A stretch of DNA of 64,000 bases from Thermoleophilia bacterium. Lineage in GTDB: Bacteria; Actinomycetota; Thermoleophilia; UBA2241. Under the pieces are notes generated by a model that was not told where the DNA came from, did no database searches, and saw only the letters and a list, made by a program, of their open reading frames with translations. The position numbers and the translations under genes were made by a program. This document shows positions 15,951 through 25,225 of the stretch, piece after piece. How positions within the stretch are numbered: the first letter of the stretch is position 1; every line of letters starts with the position of its first letter. Where the stretch lies: contig JAWKKE010000003.1 in assembly GCA_041393415.1 (NCBI GenBank), positions 1 through 64,000 on the forward strand, in the 5' to 3' direction.

Positions 15951-17474
15951 GTGGAGAAGCCTCACTACACACTATATGGCACCAATGTGAGGCGGCGTCG
16001 CTGGCCCTACCTGATCGCACTCGCGGTCGCCGTCCTCGCTGCCCTAGGGGTGTGGCAGTTCTTGGCCATGCCGCGCGTCATCGGATTCGAGCCCGAACGT
16101 GGGACGTTTCTGAGCACGGCGCGACCTACGGTCGCGCTCGACATCCACGGCTTGGGCGGGCTGAAGGATGTGAAGGTCTCGCTTGACGGTGCCGACGTTA
16201 CACAGCTGGCAAGGATGGATGGTGACAGGCTCTCTCTCGCCGTCGCCGAACTTGACGATGGCGAGCACTCTGTTTCGTTTGCGGCCTCCAGCTCGAGCAT
16301 CTTCCGCAGCACCATCTCTGAGGCGTGGCGTTTCACCGTCGACACGACTACGCCGACGCTCGAGCTCGACGCAGCGCTCAAGGACGGACAGGTCAATACG
16401 TCGCCGGCGACATTCACGGGAGTTACGGAACCTCTTGCCGACGTAGTCGCGAACGGCGATGGCATGAGCGGAAGCGCGACCGCTGATGCCCAAGGTGCCT
16501 TCACCGTCAGTGCTCCGCTGCCCGACGGGCCCTCGAAGGTCACGCTGACAGCGACTGATCGTGCCGGCAACGCGGTCGCTCAGACCCTGTCCGTCTATGT
16601 GGATGCCGTTGCGCCGACGCTCACGGTGAGCGAATTGGGAAAGACGCGTTCGAGTGCCGCCCTCAAGGTGAAGATTGTTGCCACCGACCAGATCGGCGAG
16701 CCGAAGGTCAAAGTTCTTCTCGACGACGAGGCTCAGAGCATCACAGGCACAGCGAAGTCCAAGCTGCTGAAGGCGACCGACCTTGCTCAGGGTCGCCACA
16801 CTCTCGTTGTGACCGCGAGCGACAAGGGTGGCAACGTCACCACGTCGAAACAGACCTTCGTGGTTGACAGCAGCGAGCAATTTGGATCCGAGGCTCTGTG
16901 GCCCGGTGCTCGCGGCAAAGATGTGAAGGATTTGCAGAAGAGACTGGCGGACTTCGGACTCTTCAGCGGTACACGAAACGGCGTCTACGACGCGCGCACC
17001 GAAGCTGCCGTCAAGGAGTACCAGGAGTCACATGGCATGGGAGTGGACGGTCGGGTCGCGGGCGATACGCTTACCGCGCTCGGTGGCCAGATTGTAGTCG
17101 ACCTGGGTGATCTACGGCTCTACCTCTATCAGGGCAATAAGGTCTACAAGAGCTATGGCATCGCCGTCGGGCAGGCCGCCTATCCTACGCCAACCGGGAG
17201 CTTCTACATCGTCAACATGCAGCAGAATCCTACTTGGGTACCGCCCGACTCGGAATGGGCGAAGGGAGCCGAGCCCATCCCTCCCGGACCGAACAATCCG
17301 CTGGGGACACGATGGATAGGTATCAACTACTCTGGAGTGGGCATTCACGGCACCCCCGATGATTCGTCGATCGGCACGTATGCCTCGCACGGGTGCATTC
17401 GCATGCACATCGCGGACGTCGAGGATCTCTACGACCGGGTTGTCGTCGGCATGCCGGTCACCATCCGGCTCTAG
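15951..17474 (+). CDS. L,D-transpeptidase with Ig-like repeats and peptidoglycan-binding domain
   Basis: About 507 residues. An N-terminal membrane anchor (RRRRWPYLIALAVAVLAALGV) is followed by roughly three Ig-like/beta-sandwich repeats (about 50-310). A PG-binding_1 domain comes next (about 318-375, LWPGARGKDVKDLQKRL), then a YkuD catalytic domain to the end. The active-site motif is HGTPDDSSIGTYASHGCIRM with Cys482 and its histidine partners. It should make 3-3 crosslinks or anchor proteins in the wall outside the membrane. The start is uncertain; GTG 15951 fits the -10 element upstream, and GTG 15987 is an alternative. Confidence 0.88.
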   Translation: MEKPHYTLYGTNVRRRRWPYLIALAVAVLAALGVWQFLAMPRVIGFEPERGTFLSTARPTVALDIHGLGGLKDVKVSLDGADVTQLARMDGDRLSLAVAELDDGEHSVSFAASSSSIFRSTISEAWRFTVDTTTPTLELDAALKDGQVNTSPATFTGVTEPLADVVANGDGMSGSATADAQGAFTVSAPLPDGPSKVTLTATDRAGNAVAQTLSVYVDAVAPTLTVSELGKTRSSAALKVKIVATDQIGEPKVKVLLDDEAQSITGTAKSKLLKATDLAQGRHTLVVTASDKGGNVTTSKQTFVVDSSEQFGSEALWPGARGKDVKDLQKRLADFGLFSGTRNGVYDARTEAAVKEYQESHGMGVDGRVAGDTLTALGGQIVVDLGDLRLYLYQGNKVYKSYGIAVGQAAYPTPTGSFYIVNMQQNPTWVPPDSEWAKGAEPIPPGPNNPLGTRWIGINYSGVGIHGTPDDSSIGTYASHGCIRMHIADVEDLYDRVVVGMPVTIRL

Positions 17475-17489
17475 TCGGTCGCGCTCCGG

Positions 17490-17495
17490 TATACT
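17490..17495 (+). promoter_or_regulatory. -10 element ahead of DUF1015 gene
   Basis: TATACT lies between the L,D-transpeptidase stop and the DUF1015 start, giving a leader of roughly 55 bases. No convincing -35 hexamer is seen. It suggests the DUF1015-LysE pair has its own promoter. Confidence 0.35.
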
Positions 17496-17555
17496 CGGGT
17501 AGACACGGTGAGGAGCCGTGTTCGTCACGTTGTCCGCCGCCCGAGAAGGAGAGGA

Positions 17556-18863
17556 ATGGCCGACGTACGGCCCTTTAGAGGCCTTCGCTACGCTGCCGAG
17601 ACGCACCTCGATCACCTGGTGGCGCCGCCCTACGATGTGCTGTCCGAGGAGCAGGCACAAGAGCTCCGCCTCCGGAGCCCGCACAATGTGGTGCACGTCG
17701 ATCTGCCTGTCGGCCCCGGAGAGCCGCCCAGTTCTGCGGCGTACACGCGCGCGGCAGACACGTTTCAAGCATGGCGCCGAGACGGAATCTTACGGCAGGA
17801 TGAAGGGCCCGCGATCTACTTGGTGGATCAAGAATACCGCGGCCCCGACGGACGCGAGCGTAGACGGCGCGGCTTCATCGCTCGGCTGATGCTCGCCGAT
17901 TTTAGCGAGCGGGTTGTTCTTCCACACGAGAAGACGCACGCGGGCCCCAAGATGGACCGTCTTTCCCTGTTTAGGACAACACATGCCGACATCAGTCAGA
18001 TATTCCTTCTCTATCCTGACACAGACGGATGTGTCGCTAAGGCGCTGTCGGTTGCCGCGGCAGGAGCCGACCCGCGTCTTGCTCAGGAGGCACACGACAG
18101 GGACGGGAACGTGCACCACCTTGTTCCTGCGCTTGGAGATGCGGCAGTGCACGTCGGGGCGCTGCTGGCAGACAAGCCGCTGTACATCGCCGACGGTCAT
18201 CATCGGTACGAGACCGCGCTTGCCTATCGAGATGAGCGGCGTGCTGGGGGAGATCACAGTGCCGATAGCCTCATGGTGTACCTCTGCAGCATGGATGACC
18301 CCGGTCTCACCGTGTTCCCAACTCACCGCCTGATCAAGCGCGGAGCAATGCCGGGAACGGCAGAGGTGCTCCAGCGTCTCTCTGGCGACTTCATCGTCGA
18401 GCACGGTCCCACCGGGGACATTGCAGCCTGCCGAGCGTTCATCACCACGGGACTCAAGAGTGCGTCGGAGTCTGGTGGTGTCTTCGGTCTCTACTTCCCG
18501 CGAGAGGGTAGTTGTGTCCTCGCGCACTTGCGTGATCGCGCGCTACCTCTGCGGCTCGAGCGGGAGGGCCTCTCTCCGGTTGGGGCCGGGCTTACCGTAA
18601 CGCTGCTTCACTACGGGATCCTGCGTGACTGCTGCGGTCTGGACCCTGCTCACAGCGAAGGTGTCATAGACTACGTGAGCGACATCGACGACGCGTTCTC
18701 GCGTCTCACTGATGAGACGTACGGTTGCGGTGCGTTCATCAACCCAACGCGCGTCGACGAAGTGAGAGCGATCGCCGATCGCGGCGAGACAATGCCGCAG
18801 AAGTCGACGTACTTCTACCCCAAGCTGCTCTCCGGACTAGTTCTTGATGCTCTGGGTGAGTAG
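17556..18863 (+). CDS. DUF1015 family protein
   Basis: 435 residues, full length for DUF1015. Typical blocks are DVRPFRGLRYA at the N-terminus, APPYDVLSEEQ, VLPHEKTHAGPKMDRL, and IADGHHRYETALAYRDE. The last of these, rich in His and Arg, looks like an active or phosphate-binding site. The family is widespread in anaerobic bacteria and archaea and is often near serine biosynthesis genes. Its biochemical role is not something I can state. ATG 17556 follows GAGAAGGAGAGGA. A LysE-type amino acid exporter follows 11 bases later, so a link to amino acid metabolism is plausible. Confidence 0.88.
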   Translation: MADVRPFRGLRYAAETHLDHLVAPPYDVLSEEQAQELRLRSPHNVVHVDLPVGPGEPPSSAAYTRAADTFQAWRRDGILRQDEGPAIYLVDQEYRGPDGRERRRRGFIARLMLADFSERVVLPHEKTHAGPKMDRLSLFRTTHADISQIFLLYPDTDGCVAKALSVAAAGADPRLAQEAHDRDGNVHHLVPALGDAAVHVGALLADKPLYIADGHHRYETALAYRDERRAGGDHSADSLMVYLCSMDDPGLTVFPTHRLIKRGAMPGTAEVLQRLSGDFIVEHGPTGDIAACRAFITTGLKSASESGGVFGLYFPREGSCVLAHLRDRALPLRLEREGLSPVGAGLTVTLLHYGILRDCCGLDPAHSEGVIDYVSDIDDAFSRLTDETYGCGAFINPTRVDEVRAIADRGETMPQKSTYFYPKLLSGLVLDALGE

Positions 18864-18874
18864 CTGCTGGGAAC

Positions 18875-19525
18875 GTGCGTGAGCTCGGTCTGATCTTCGC
18901 GTCGTCGCTGCTCGTCGCATACTCAGGCGCGCTCATGCCGGGTCCCATGCTGACGATCGTGATTGCCGAGAGCCCACGTCAGGGCGTCAAGACGGGGCCA
19001 CTGGTGGTGCTGGGTCACGCGCTGCTCGAACTAGCGCTGCTCGTGGCGCTGATCGTCGGACTCGGGCCTGTGCTCACGCGACCTGCGGTGCACGCGACGT
19101 TGGCAGTCGTCGGAGGGATCATGCTGATAGGGACTGCAGCGTCGATGTTCCTGACCGTCGCGCGGCGTCAAGTGGATCTCACACAATCGTTGGAGACGGG
19201 AACGGTGAGGCATGTTCGTACCGTCGCTGCGGGGGCGGTGGCCAGTCTCTCGAATCCGTACTGGGTGCTCTGGTGGGCTACTATTGGACTGAGTCTGGTC
19301 ACGCAGGCGTATCTGCTCGGTCTGGCCGGCGTCATCGCCTTCTACCTTGGACACATCCTTGGTGATCTCACGTGGTTCACCGCAGTGAGCGGTCTGGTTG
19401 CAGCTGGCCGAAGGTGGATATCCCAGCGTCTCTACTACGGCATGATCGTGGTCTCAGCGTGCTTCCTCGTCCTACTTGCCGGCTGGTTCTTCGTTTCGGG
19501 GGTGCGGACAATCATCGCTTCCTAG
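18875..19525 (+). CDS. LysE-family amino acid exporter
   Basis: 216 residues with about six hydrophobic segments. The N-terminal SGALMPGPMLTIVIAESPRQG is the LysE/RhtB signature with its conserved PGP. SNPYWVLWWATIG in the middle is also typical. It should export an amino acid or similar metabolite through the cytoplasmic membrane by proton exchange. GTG 18875 starts 11 bases after the DUF1015 gene, so the two are probably one unit. The stop overlaps the convergent LuxR-type gene by four bases. The substrate is not predictable. Confidence 0.87.
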   Translation: MRELGLIFASSLLVAYSGALMPGPMLTIVIAESPRQGVKTGPLVVLGHALLELALLVALIVGLGPVLTRPAVHATLAVVGGIMLIGTAASMFLTVARRQVDLTQSLETGTVRHVRTVAAGAVASLSNPYWVLWWATIGLSLVTQAYLLGLAGVIAFYLGHILGDLTWFTAVSGLVAAGRRWISQRLYYGMIVVSACFLVLLAGWFFVSGVRTIIAS

Positions 19526-20175
19526 TCTGCGCAGCGACCGAGGAGACGAGCTCGAAGGTCTCGCCTGCTTGGGGCGTCAAGCTTTCGCAGCACAGCTCGA
19601 CAATGCGCTCGTGCCGTGGCGTGCGAGATCGTGAGACGCATCGCGAGTGAATCGGTCGTCTCTCCCGCGAGGAGACAAAGAAGGACGTCTGCCTCGCGGT
19701 GAGTGAGCTGCTGGATCGAGGTGGTGACCGGTGTCGATGAGCGTGCATATGCAAAGGTGGCTCGTCCGTTCAGCGCGGTCAAGCGGAGGATGACGTCGGT
19801 GCAGGCGTGTATGGCGTGCACCGCGACGAGACACTCCGGACCGCTCACGTAGCCGACGGTCAGTGGCGAGTGGTGCCGTGGTTCGGCCGTGAGAGGCTGG
19901 ACACGGAGAGACGCACATCGCGGACAGCTGTCGAGGCGGTCGAGTCCCAGGAAGCGAATCTCGCAAGATGGCTCGTTCGCGGCTGGTCTACTCGTCTCCT
20001 GGAGGACGCCGAATCCGAGATCGGACGCTGCTTGAATGGCGTGGATGCGGAGCAGCGCATCTGGCTCCACGATTCTCGCCGAAGGAAGCGGGCGCGGCAT
20101 TTGGGACCTGCGGGTTGTGGGCAAGAGCGGGGCCGTGCCCCGCGCTGTGTAGTCGTCGACGAGTCTGCGGTTCAT
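19522..20175 (-). CDS. LuxR/GerE-type transcription regulator
   Basis: 217 residues. The last 65 hold a GerE helix-turn-helix (LTHREADVLLCLLAGETTDSL then ISHATARAHCRAVLRKL). The N-terminal 140 residues have no domain I recognise and lack the receiver aspartate pattern, so this is not an ordinary response regulator. A CPRC motif is present (about residue 84), which could be a metal or redox site. It is divergent from the purine operon, whose first gene starts 213 bases away, so purine genes are one possible target. It also converges on the LysE gene. Both links are speculative. Confidence 0.75.
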   Translation of the reverse strand: MNRRLVDDYTARGTAPLLPTTRRSQMPRPLPSARIVEPDALLRIHAIQAASDLGFGVLQETSRPAANEPSCEIRFLGLDRLDSCPRCASLRVQPLTAEPRHHSPLTVGYVSGPECLVAVHAIHACTDVILRLTALNGRATFAYARSSTPVTTSIQQLTHREADVLLCLLAGETTDSLAMRLTISHATARAHCRAVLRKLDAPSRRDLRARLLGRCAD

Positions 20176-20388
20176 CGTGCTTCCTTTCGCGATGTGCGCA
20201 TGGCTGCAGGCAATGGGTGCAACCCGAGTGAGTTGTGTCGTGTCGAGCGATGCTAGAACGGATGACCACGGGGGGCGTCAGCCCACGGTTCGAGCCGGTC
20301 TATACGGCGACCGTCTCGGCCCGCGGCGGAAGTGACGATGCGATACACTGGAGCGTGCCCTGACGAAGCCGCTCGAGAAGGTGAGCAC

Positions 20389-20643
20389 ATGGATGTCCGT
20401 GTCACAATCACGCCTAAACAGGGCATTCTCGACCCGCAAGGAGCGACGGTTGAGCGTGCGCTGCCGGCGCTCGGTTTCGCTGGGGTGAGCGATGTGCGCG
20501 TTGGGAAGTTCATCGAGCTTACAGTCGACCCACCGACCGGAATGACTCGGGACGAGCTCCGCGCTATGGTCGACGACATGTGTCGGAAGCTGCTCGCCAA
20601 TCCCATCATCGAGGACTACTCCTTCGATCTTGGCGAGGAATGA
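20389..20643 (+). CDS. purS: Phosphoribosylformylglycinamidine synthase, PurS subunit
   Basis: 84 residues, the normal PurS length. VRVTITPKQGILDPQGATVERAL and VRVGKFIELTVD are the family core. PurS bridges PurQ and small-type PurL in the three-part FGAR amidotransferase that makes FGAM in purine synthesis. ATG 20389 is preceded by GAAGGTGAG; a longer reading from 20332 lacks a site. Next is purQ eight bases on. It is the first gene of the purine operon. Confidence 0.93.
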   Translation: MDVRVTITPKQGILDPQGATVERALPALGFAGVSDVRVGKFIELTVDPPTGMTRDELRAMVDDMCRKLLANPIIEDYSFDLGEE

Positions 20644-20651
20644 GGAGCCGA

Positions 20652-21383
20652 ATGGGCACGTCACGCAAACGCGCTCGTTTCGGGGTGGTCGTCTTTCCGG
20701 GGTCCAACTGCGATGAGGACACGCGACACGCGCTCAGCACCTTTGCGGATGCGGATGTCGAGTTCTTGTGGCACAAGGACACGGATCTTCGCAACGTCGA
20801 TGCCATTGTGCTGCCCGGCGGTTTCAGTTACGGCGACTACCTGCGCTGCGGGGCAATCGCTCGCTTCAGCCCCATAATGCAGTCCATCACCGACTTTGCC
20901 ACCAGAGGTGGACTCGTTCTGGGTATCTGCAACGGCTTCCAGATTCTTACAGAGGCCGGTCTTCTTCCGGGGGCGCTTCTGCGCAACACGGGTCTCAAGT
21001 TCGTCTGCCGCTACGTCAATCTGCGTGTAGAAGCCACAGATGGCGCCTTCACCCGTGCATACGAGGATGGGCAAGTCTTGCGCATCGTTGTCAAGCACAA
21101 CGACGGCAACTACACGGTCGATCCGGCGACGCTGGCGAGCATGCAAACGAACGGACAGGTGCTGATGCGCTATGTTGATGCCTCCGGAGGCTGTACTCCC
21201 GATGCCAATCCAAACGGGGCTCTCGACGACATAGCCGGAGTCTGCAACGCTGCTGGCAACGTCTTCGGGCTCATGCCCCACCCGGAGAACTCGGTCGAGT
21301 CCACACTCGCCGGCGGCGCGGATGGGCGCGGCATCTTCCAGAGCATGATCGACACGATTCTGGAAAGAAGGGCAGCTTCATGA
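20652..21383 (+). CDS. purQ: Phosphoribosylformylglycinamidine synthase, PurQ glutaminase subunit
   Basis: 243 residues, class I glutamine amidotransferase. The nucleophile cysteine is in LGICNGFQIL, and the histidine-glutamate pair is in LMPHPENSVE. GVVVFPGSNCDEDT and LPGGFSYGDYLRCGA are PurQ-specific. It frees ammonia from glutamine and passes it to PurL. ATG 20652 follows TGAGGAG. The 3' end overlaps purL as ATGA, so they are coupled. Confidence 0.96.
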   Translation: MGTSRKRARFGVVVFPGSNCDEDTRHALSTFADADVEFLWHKDTDLRNVDAIVLPGGFSYGDYLRCGAIARFSPIMQSITDFATRGGLVLGICNGFQILTEAGLLPGALLRNTGLKFVCRYVNLRVEATDGAFTRAYEDGQVLRIVVKHNDGNYTVDPATLASMQTNGQVLMRYVDASGGCTPDANPNGALDDIAGVCNAAGNVFGLMPHPENSVESTLAGGADGRGIFQSMIDTILERRAAS

Positions 21384-23680
21384 GCCGGCGTGCGACACTC
21401 GATGCGGCCATCAAGCTCGGTCTGTCGGAGGAAGAGTACGCGCACATCTGCGAGATTCAAGGCGGCGAACCGACGTACGTAGAGTTGGCCATCTACTCGC
21501 TCATGTGGAGTGAACACTGCAGCTACAAGCACTCTCGTCCGGTGCTGGGCCGGTTCCCCACCAAAGGGTCTCGAGTGCTCCAGGGCCCCGGCGAGAACGC
21601 CGGCGTTGTCGACGTCGGCGACGGTTGGGCGGTGGCCATGAAAGTAGAGAGCCACAACCACCCGAGCGCTGTTGAGCCGTTTCAGGGTGCGGCTACAGGT
21701 GTGGGCGGAATCGTTCGTGACATCTTCACGATGGGAGCGCGTCCTTGCGTGAGTCTCAACTCGCTACGCTTCGGCGAGCTCACCGACGCGCGTCAACGCT
21801 ATCTGATCGACGGGGTCGTTGGCGGCATCGCGCATTACGGCAATTGCCTAGGGGTTCCCACGGTCGGCGGGGAGATCTATTTTGAGCCCAGCTACGCGGG
21901 GAACTGCCTGGTTAATGCACTCTGTGCGGGACTCATCCGCAGCGATGGCATCATGCGTGCTGTCGCCAGCGGGGTGGGCAACTCCGTTGTGCTCATAGGG
22001 TCGAAGACTGGACGTGACGGCATCGGCGGGGCCAGTGTCTTGGCCAGCCAGGAGTTCGACGAGACGCTCGAAGAGAAGCGCCCCAGTGTTCAGGTGGGCG
22101 ATCCGTTCATGGAAAAGAAGCTCATCGAGGCCTGTCTCGAACTCCTCGATCGCGGTCTCGTCGTGAGCATGCAGGATCTCGGTGCCGCGGGCCTGACGAG
22201 CTCGAGCAGTGAGATGGCGAGCAAGGGCCTCGTCGGTCTAGATATTCACGCTGATCGCGTCCCGCTGCGCGAGGCGGACATGGAGCCGTGGGAGATCATG
22301 ATCAGCGAAAGTCAGGAGCGAATGCTGGCGATCGTGACCGCAGAGCAGCTCGCCGATGTTCTTGCGGTTTGCGCGCGCTGGGATCTGGATTGCACCGAGA
22401 TCGGGGAGGTTACGGACAGCAAGATGCTGCGTGTCTTCTGGCACGGGCAACGCGTTGCCAGCATTCCAGCACGTCGCCTTGCTGACGAGAGTCCAATAAT
22501 TCGTACGCCTTCGGCTAAGCCGGGGTACATTGCCGACGAGCCTCTGCAGGTGACGGCTTCGTCGTACTCTGAACCGGAGGACCTTCGTGAAGTCCTCCTC
22601 GCCTTGCTGCGATCGGGAAACATCGCGAGCAAGCGCTGGGCGTACGAACAGTACGACTACATCGTTCAGGCGAACACGGTGCAGATTCCTGGCGGCGATG
22701 CTGCTGTGCTGCGCATCAAGGGTGGTCAGCGTGGCATGGCGTTCGCGATCGACTGCAATGGCCGTCACTGTTATCTTGATCCGTATCGTGGTGCCAAGGC
22801 GGCCGTGGCCGAGGCAGCACGCAACCTGTCCTGTACTGGCGCGCTTCCTGTGGCAGTCACGGACTGCCTGAACTTTGGCAACCCAGAAAGGTCGGAGATC
22901 TACTGGCAGTTCGAGCAGGCTGTGGAAGGTATTTCGCAGGCCTGTGAAGCGCTTGGGACTCCCGTTGTAAGCGGCAACGTGAGTTTCTACAACGAGAGCT
23001 TCGGTCGAGCTATCTACCCCACCCCAGTCATCGGCATGCTCGGCGTGTTCGACGATGTCGCACTACATGTCGATAGCGCCTTCAAGAACGAAGGCGACGT
23101 GATCGTCCTGCTCGGGCCTGCGCAAGCGTGGATCGACGGCTCCGAGTACCAGAAGGTGTGGCATCGCCGCGTCGAAGGGCGGGTCCCGGACGTCGATCTT
23201 GCCTGCGAGGCGGAGCTTCAGCGTGCGCTGCGCGCCGCAATAGCCGCCGGACTTGTGAAGAGTGCGCACGACTGTGCCGAAGGTGGGCTGATCACGGCGC
23301 TCGCCGAATGCTGTATCTCCAGTGGTACGACCGGCGGCGCCTCGTTCGCAGAGCCCGAAGCGCCTGCGCGTCTCTCGGCCGGAGGTCGCTGGCTTGGCGC
23401 GACGGTCGATCTAACCGCAGCGGCGAATGGCCTATCGGAGGGAGTGGGCACTCGCTCGGACGTTCTGTTGTTCGGTGAGGCACCCACGCGCGTGATTGCA
23501 TCAGTGAACCCACAAGACCTTCCTGCTGCACTCGCAGCTTTCGAGTCGGTGCCGGTCGCCGTTCTGGGTTCCGTGACCAACGATCTCTTGACGTGTACGA
23601 TGAACTCGCGTGAATTGGTCTCGATTCGTGTTGGCGAGCTCTGTGACGCCTACGAGTCGTTGCCAGAACAGCTTGCATAG
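21380..23680 (+). CDS. purL: Phosphoribosylformylglycinamidine synthase, PurL subunit
   Basis: 766 residues, the small form of PurL that works with separate PurS and PurQ, as in Gram-positives and archaea. Key blocks are EHCSYKHSRP, KVESHNHPSAVEP, GAATGVGGIVRDI and MQDLGAAGLTSS in the first half. The second AIRS-like half has CLNFGNPE and VSGNVSFYNE. It uses ATP to amidate FGAR. It overlaps purQ by four bases, and purF begins 16 bases after its stop. Confidence 0.97.
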   Translation: MSRRATLDAAIKLGLSEEEYAHICEIQGGEPTYVELAIYSLMWSEHCSYKHSRPVLGRFPTKGSRVLQGPGENAGVVDVGDGWAVAMKVESHNHPSAVEPFQGAATGVGGIVRDIFTMGARPCVSLNSLRFGELTDARQRYLIDGVVGGIAHYGNCLGVPTVGGEIYFEPSYAGNCLVNALCAGLIRSDGIMRAVASGVGNSVVLIGSKTGRDGIGGASVLASQEFDETLEEKRPSVQVGDPFMEKKLIEACLELLDRGLVVSMQDLGAAGLTSSSSEMASKGLVGLDIHADRVPLREADMEPWEIMISESQERMLAIVTAEQLADVLAVCARWDLDCTEIGEVTDSKMLRVFWHGQRVASIPARRLADESPIIRTPSAKPGYIADEPLQVTASSYSEPEDLREVLLALLRSGNIASKRWAYEQYDYIVQANTVQIPGGDAAVLRIKGGQRGMAFAIDCNGRHCYLDPYRGAKAAVAEAARNLSCTGALPVAVTDCLNFGNPERSEIYWQFEQAVEGISQACEALGTPVVSGNVSFYNESFGRAIYPTPVIGMLGVFDDVALHVDSAFKNEGDVIVLLGPAQAWIDGSEYQKVWHRRVEGRVPDVDLACEAELQRALRAAIAAGLVKSAHDCAEGGLITALAECCISSGTTGGASFAEPEAPARLSAGGRWLGATVDLTAAANGLSEGVGTRSDVLLFGEAPTRVIASVNPQDLPAALAAFESVPVAVLGSVTNDLLTCTMNSRELVSIRVGELCDAYESLPEQLA

Positions 23681-23696
23681 CCCGATTCCTGGTCGC

Positions 23697-25127
23697 ATGC
23701 GCACCGATCATTTTCACGACAAGTGCGGTGTCTTCGGCATCTACGCGCCGGGCTTCGACGTGGCGCGGCTCACCTACTTTGGCCTGTATGCACTGCAGCA
23801 CCGCGGTCAGGAAAGCGCCGGGATTGCGGTGAGCGATGCTGGCCAGATCACGGTGATCAAGGATCTGGGCCTCGTGAGTCAGGTGTTCAGCGAACCGGTG
23901 CTCACCAGTCTGAGCGGCGACCATGCGATCGGACACGTTCGCTACTCCACTACCGGCTCGACCCACTGGCAGAACTCCCAGCCGCTCGTCCGCAGTCGCA
24001 ACGGCGATGTGATTGCGTTGGGCCACAACGGCAATCTCGTGAATACCGACGAGCTGCGTTCAGATCTGATCCGGCAGGGCGTGAAGTTCCGCGGGACAAC
24101 CGACACTGAAGTCATCACTGCGCTCATCGCTCATGAGGCGGAGGGCGACCTTCTGGGGGCTGTCCGCACGGCCGTCTCCAAGATCCGCGGCGCCTTTTCG
24201 GCGGCCGTGATGAGCGGTCGGGCGCTGGTTGGCTTCCGAGATCCCTACGGTGTTCGGCCGCTTTGTCTGGGCGAGTACGAGGGCAATCCGGTAATCAGCA
24301 GCGAGACGGCGGGGTTGGACATCGTGGGTGCTCGTTTCGTGCGGGAGGTGCTCCCCGGCGAGATCATTATTGTTGACGAGGATCACGGTATGCGCTGCGA
24401 GCTTGTCGAGTTGGAGGGCGCGCGTCCGGCGCTCTGCATATTTGAGTTCATCTACTTCGCGCGGCCGGATAGTGTCATGGCTGGTCGCACGCTCCACCTT
24501 GTGCGTCAGGAGATGGGTCGCCATCTCGCCCTAGAGGCGCCGGTGGAGGCGGATCTCGTGATTCCCGTGCCTGACACGGGCATGCCGGCGGCGATCGGCT
24601 ACGCTGCCGCCTCTGGTATTCCGTATGCGGAAGGACTCATCAAGAACCGCTATGTTCAGCGGACCTTCATCCAGCCAGACGATCACCTGCGCCAAGTCGG
24701 TATCCGCATGAAGCTCAATCCACTGTCGGCAGTCATCCGCGGCAAGCGGCTGGTGGTTGTTGACGACTCCATTGTGCGCGGCAACACGACGGGGAAGCTC
24801 GTCGAGATGCTCTACGCAGCCGGTGCTCGGGAGGTTCACCTCAGGATCAGTTCGCCGCCAATCCGCTTCCCCTGCTACTACGGAATCGACATGGCGACGC
24901 GGGCAGAGCTGATCGCCGCTCGCCTCAGTGTCGATGAGATCTGCGCCAAGGTCGGGGCTACTAGTCTTCACTACCTCACGCTGGACGGGCTGCAGGCCAG
25001 CACCGGTTTGCCTTGCACGGAGTTCTGCCGAGCGTGCTTCACGGGCGACTACCCCATCGACGTGCCCACTGAGTACGCAATGTGCAAGATGCGATTCGAG
25101 CAAGACAAGGGGCAGTGTGAGCCGTAA
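23697..25127 (+). CDS. purF: Amidophosphoribosyltransferase (Fe-S type)
   Basis: 476 residues. The reading MRTDHFHDK-CGVFGIYA implies a nine-residue propeptide removed to expose the nucleophile cysteine, as in the Bacillus-type enzyme. Cysteines at the four cluster positions of that enzyme are kept (LCIFEFIYFARPDS, RFPCYYGID, FCRACFTGDYP), so a [4Fe-4S] cluster and oxygen sensitivity are expected. The PRPP loop is VVVDDSIVRGNTT. It makes phosphoribosylamine, the first step of the pathway. ATG 23697 is the start that gives this propeptide. Confidence 0.96.
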   Translation: MRTDHFHDKCGVFGIYAPGFDVARLTYFGLYALQHRGQESAGIAVSDAGQITVIKDLGLVSQVFSEPVLTSLSGDHAIGHVRYSTTGSTHWQNSQPLVRSRNGDVIALGHNGNLVNTDELRSDLIRQGVKFRGTTDTEVITALIAHEAEGDLLGAVRTAVSKIRGAFSAAVMSGRALVGFRDPYGVRPLCLGEYEGNPVISSETAGLDIVGARFVREVLPGEIIIVDEDHGMRCELVELEGARPALCIFEFIYFARPDSVMAGRTLHLVRQEMGRHLALEAPVEADLVIPVPDTGMPAAIGYAAASGIPYAEGLIKNRYVQRTFIQPDDHLRQVGIRMKLNPLSAVIRGKRLVVVDDSIVRGNTTGKLVEMLYAAGAREVHLRISSPPIRFPCYYGIDMATRAELIAARLSVDEICAKVGATSLHYLTLDGLQASTGLPCTEFCRACFTGDYPIDVPTEYAMCKMRFEQDKGQCEP

Positions 25128-25225
25128 CCGTATGTCGCGCGGTCGAGCACCAGGGACTCCATGGACCGTGGCATAGAATGCATGAAGGCGAGCCCACAAG
25201 TACCAACTAGGAACCTCGGGGACTG

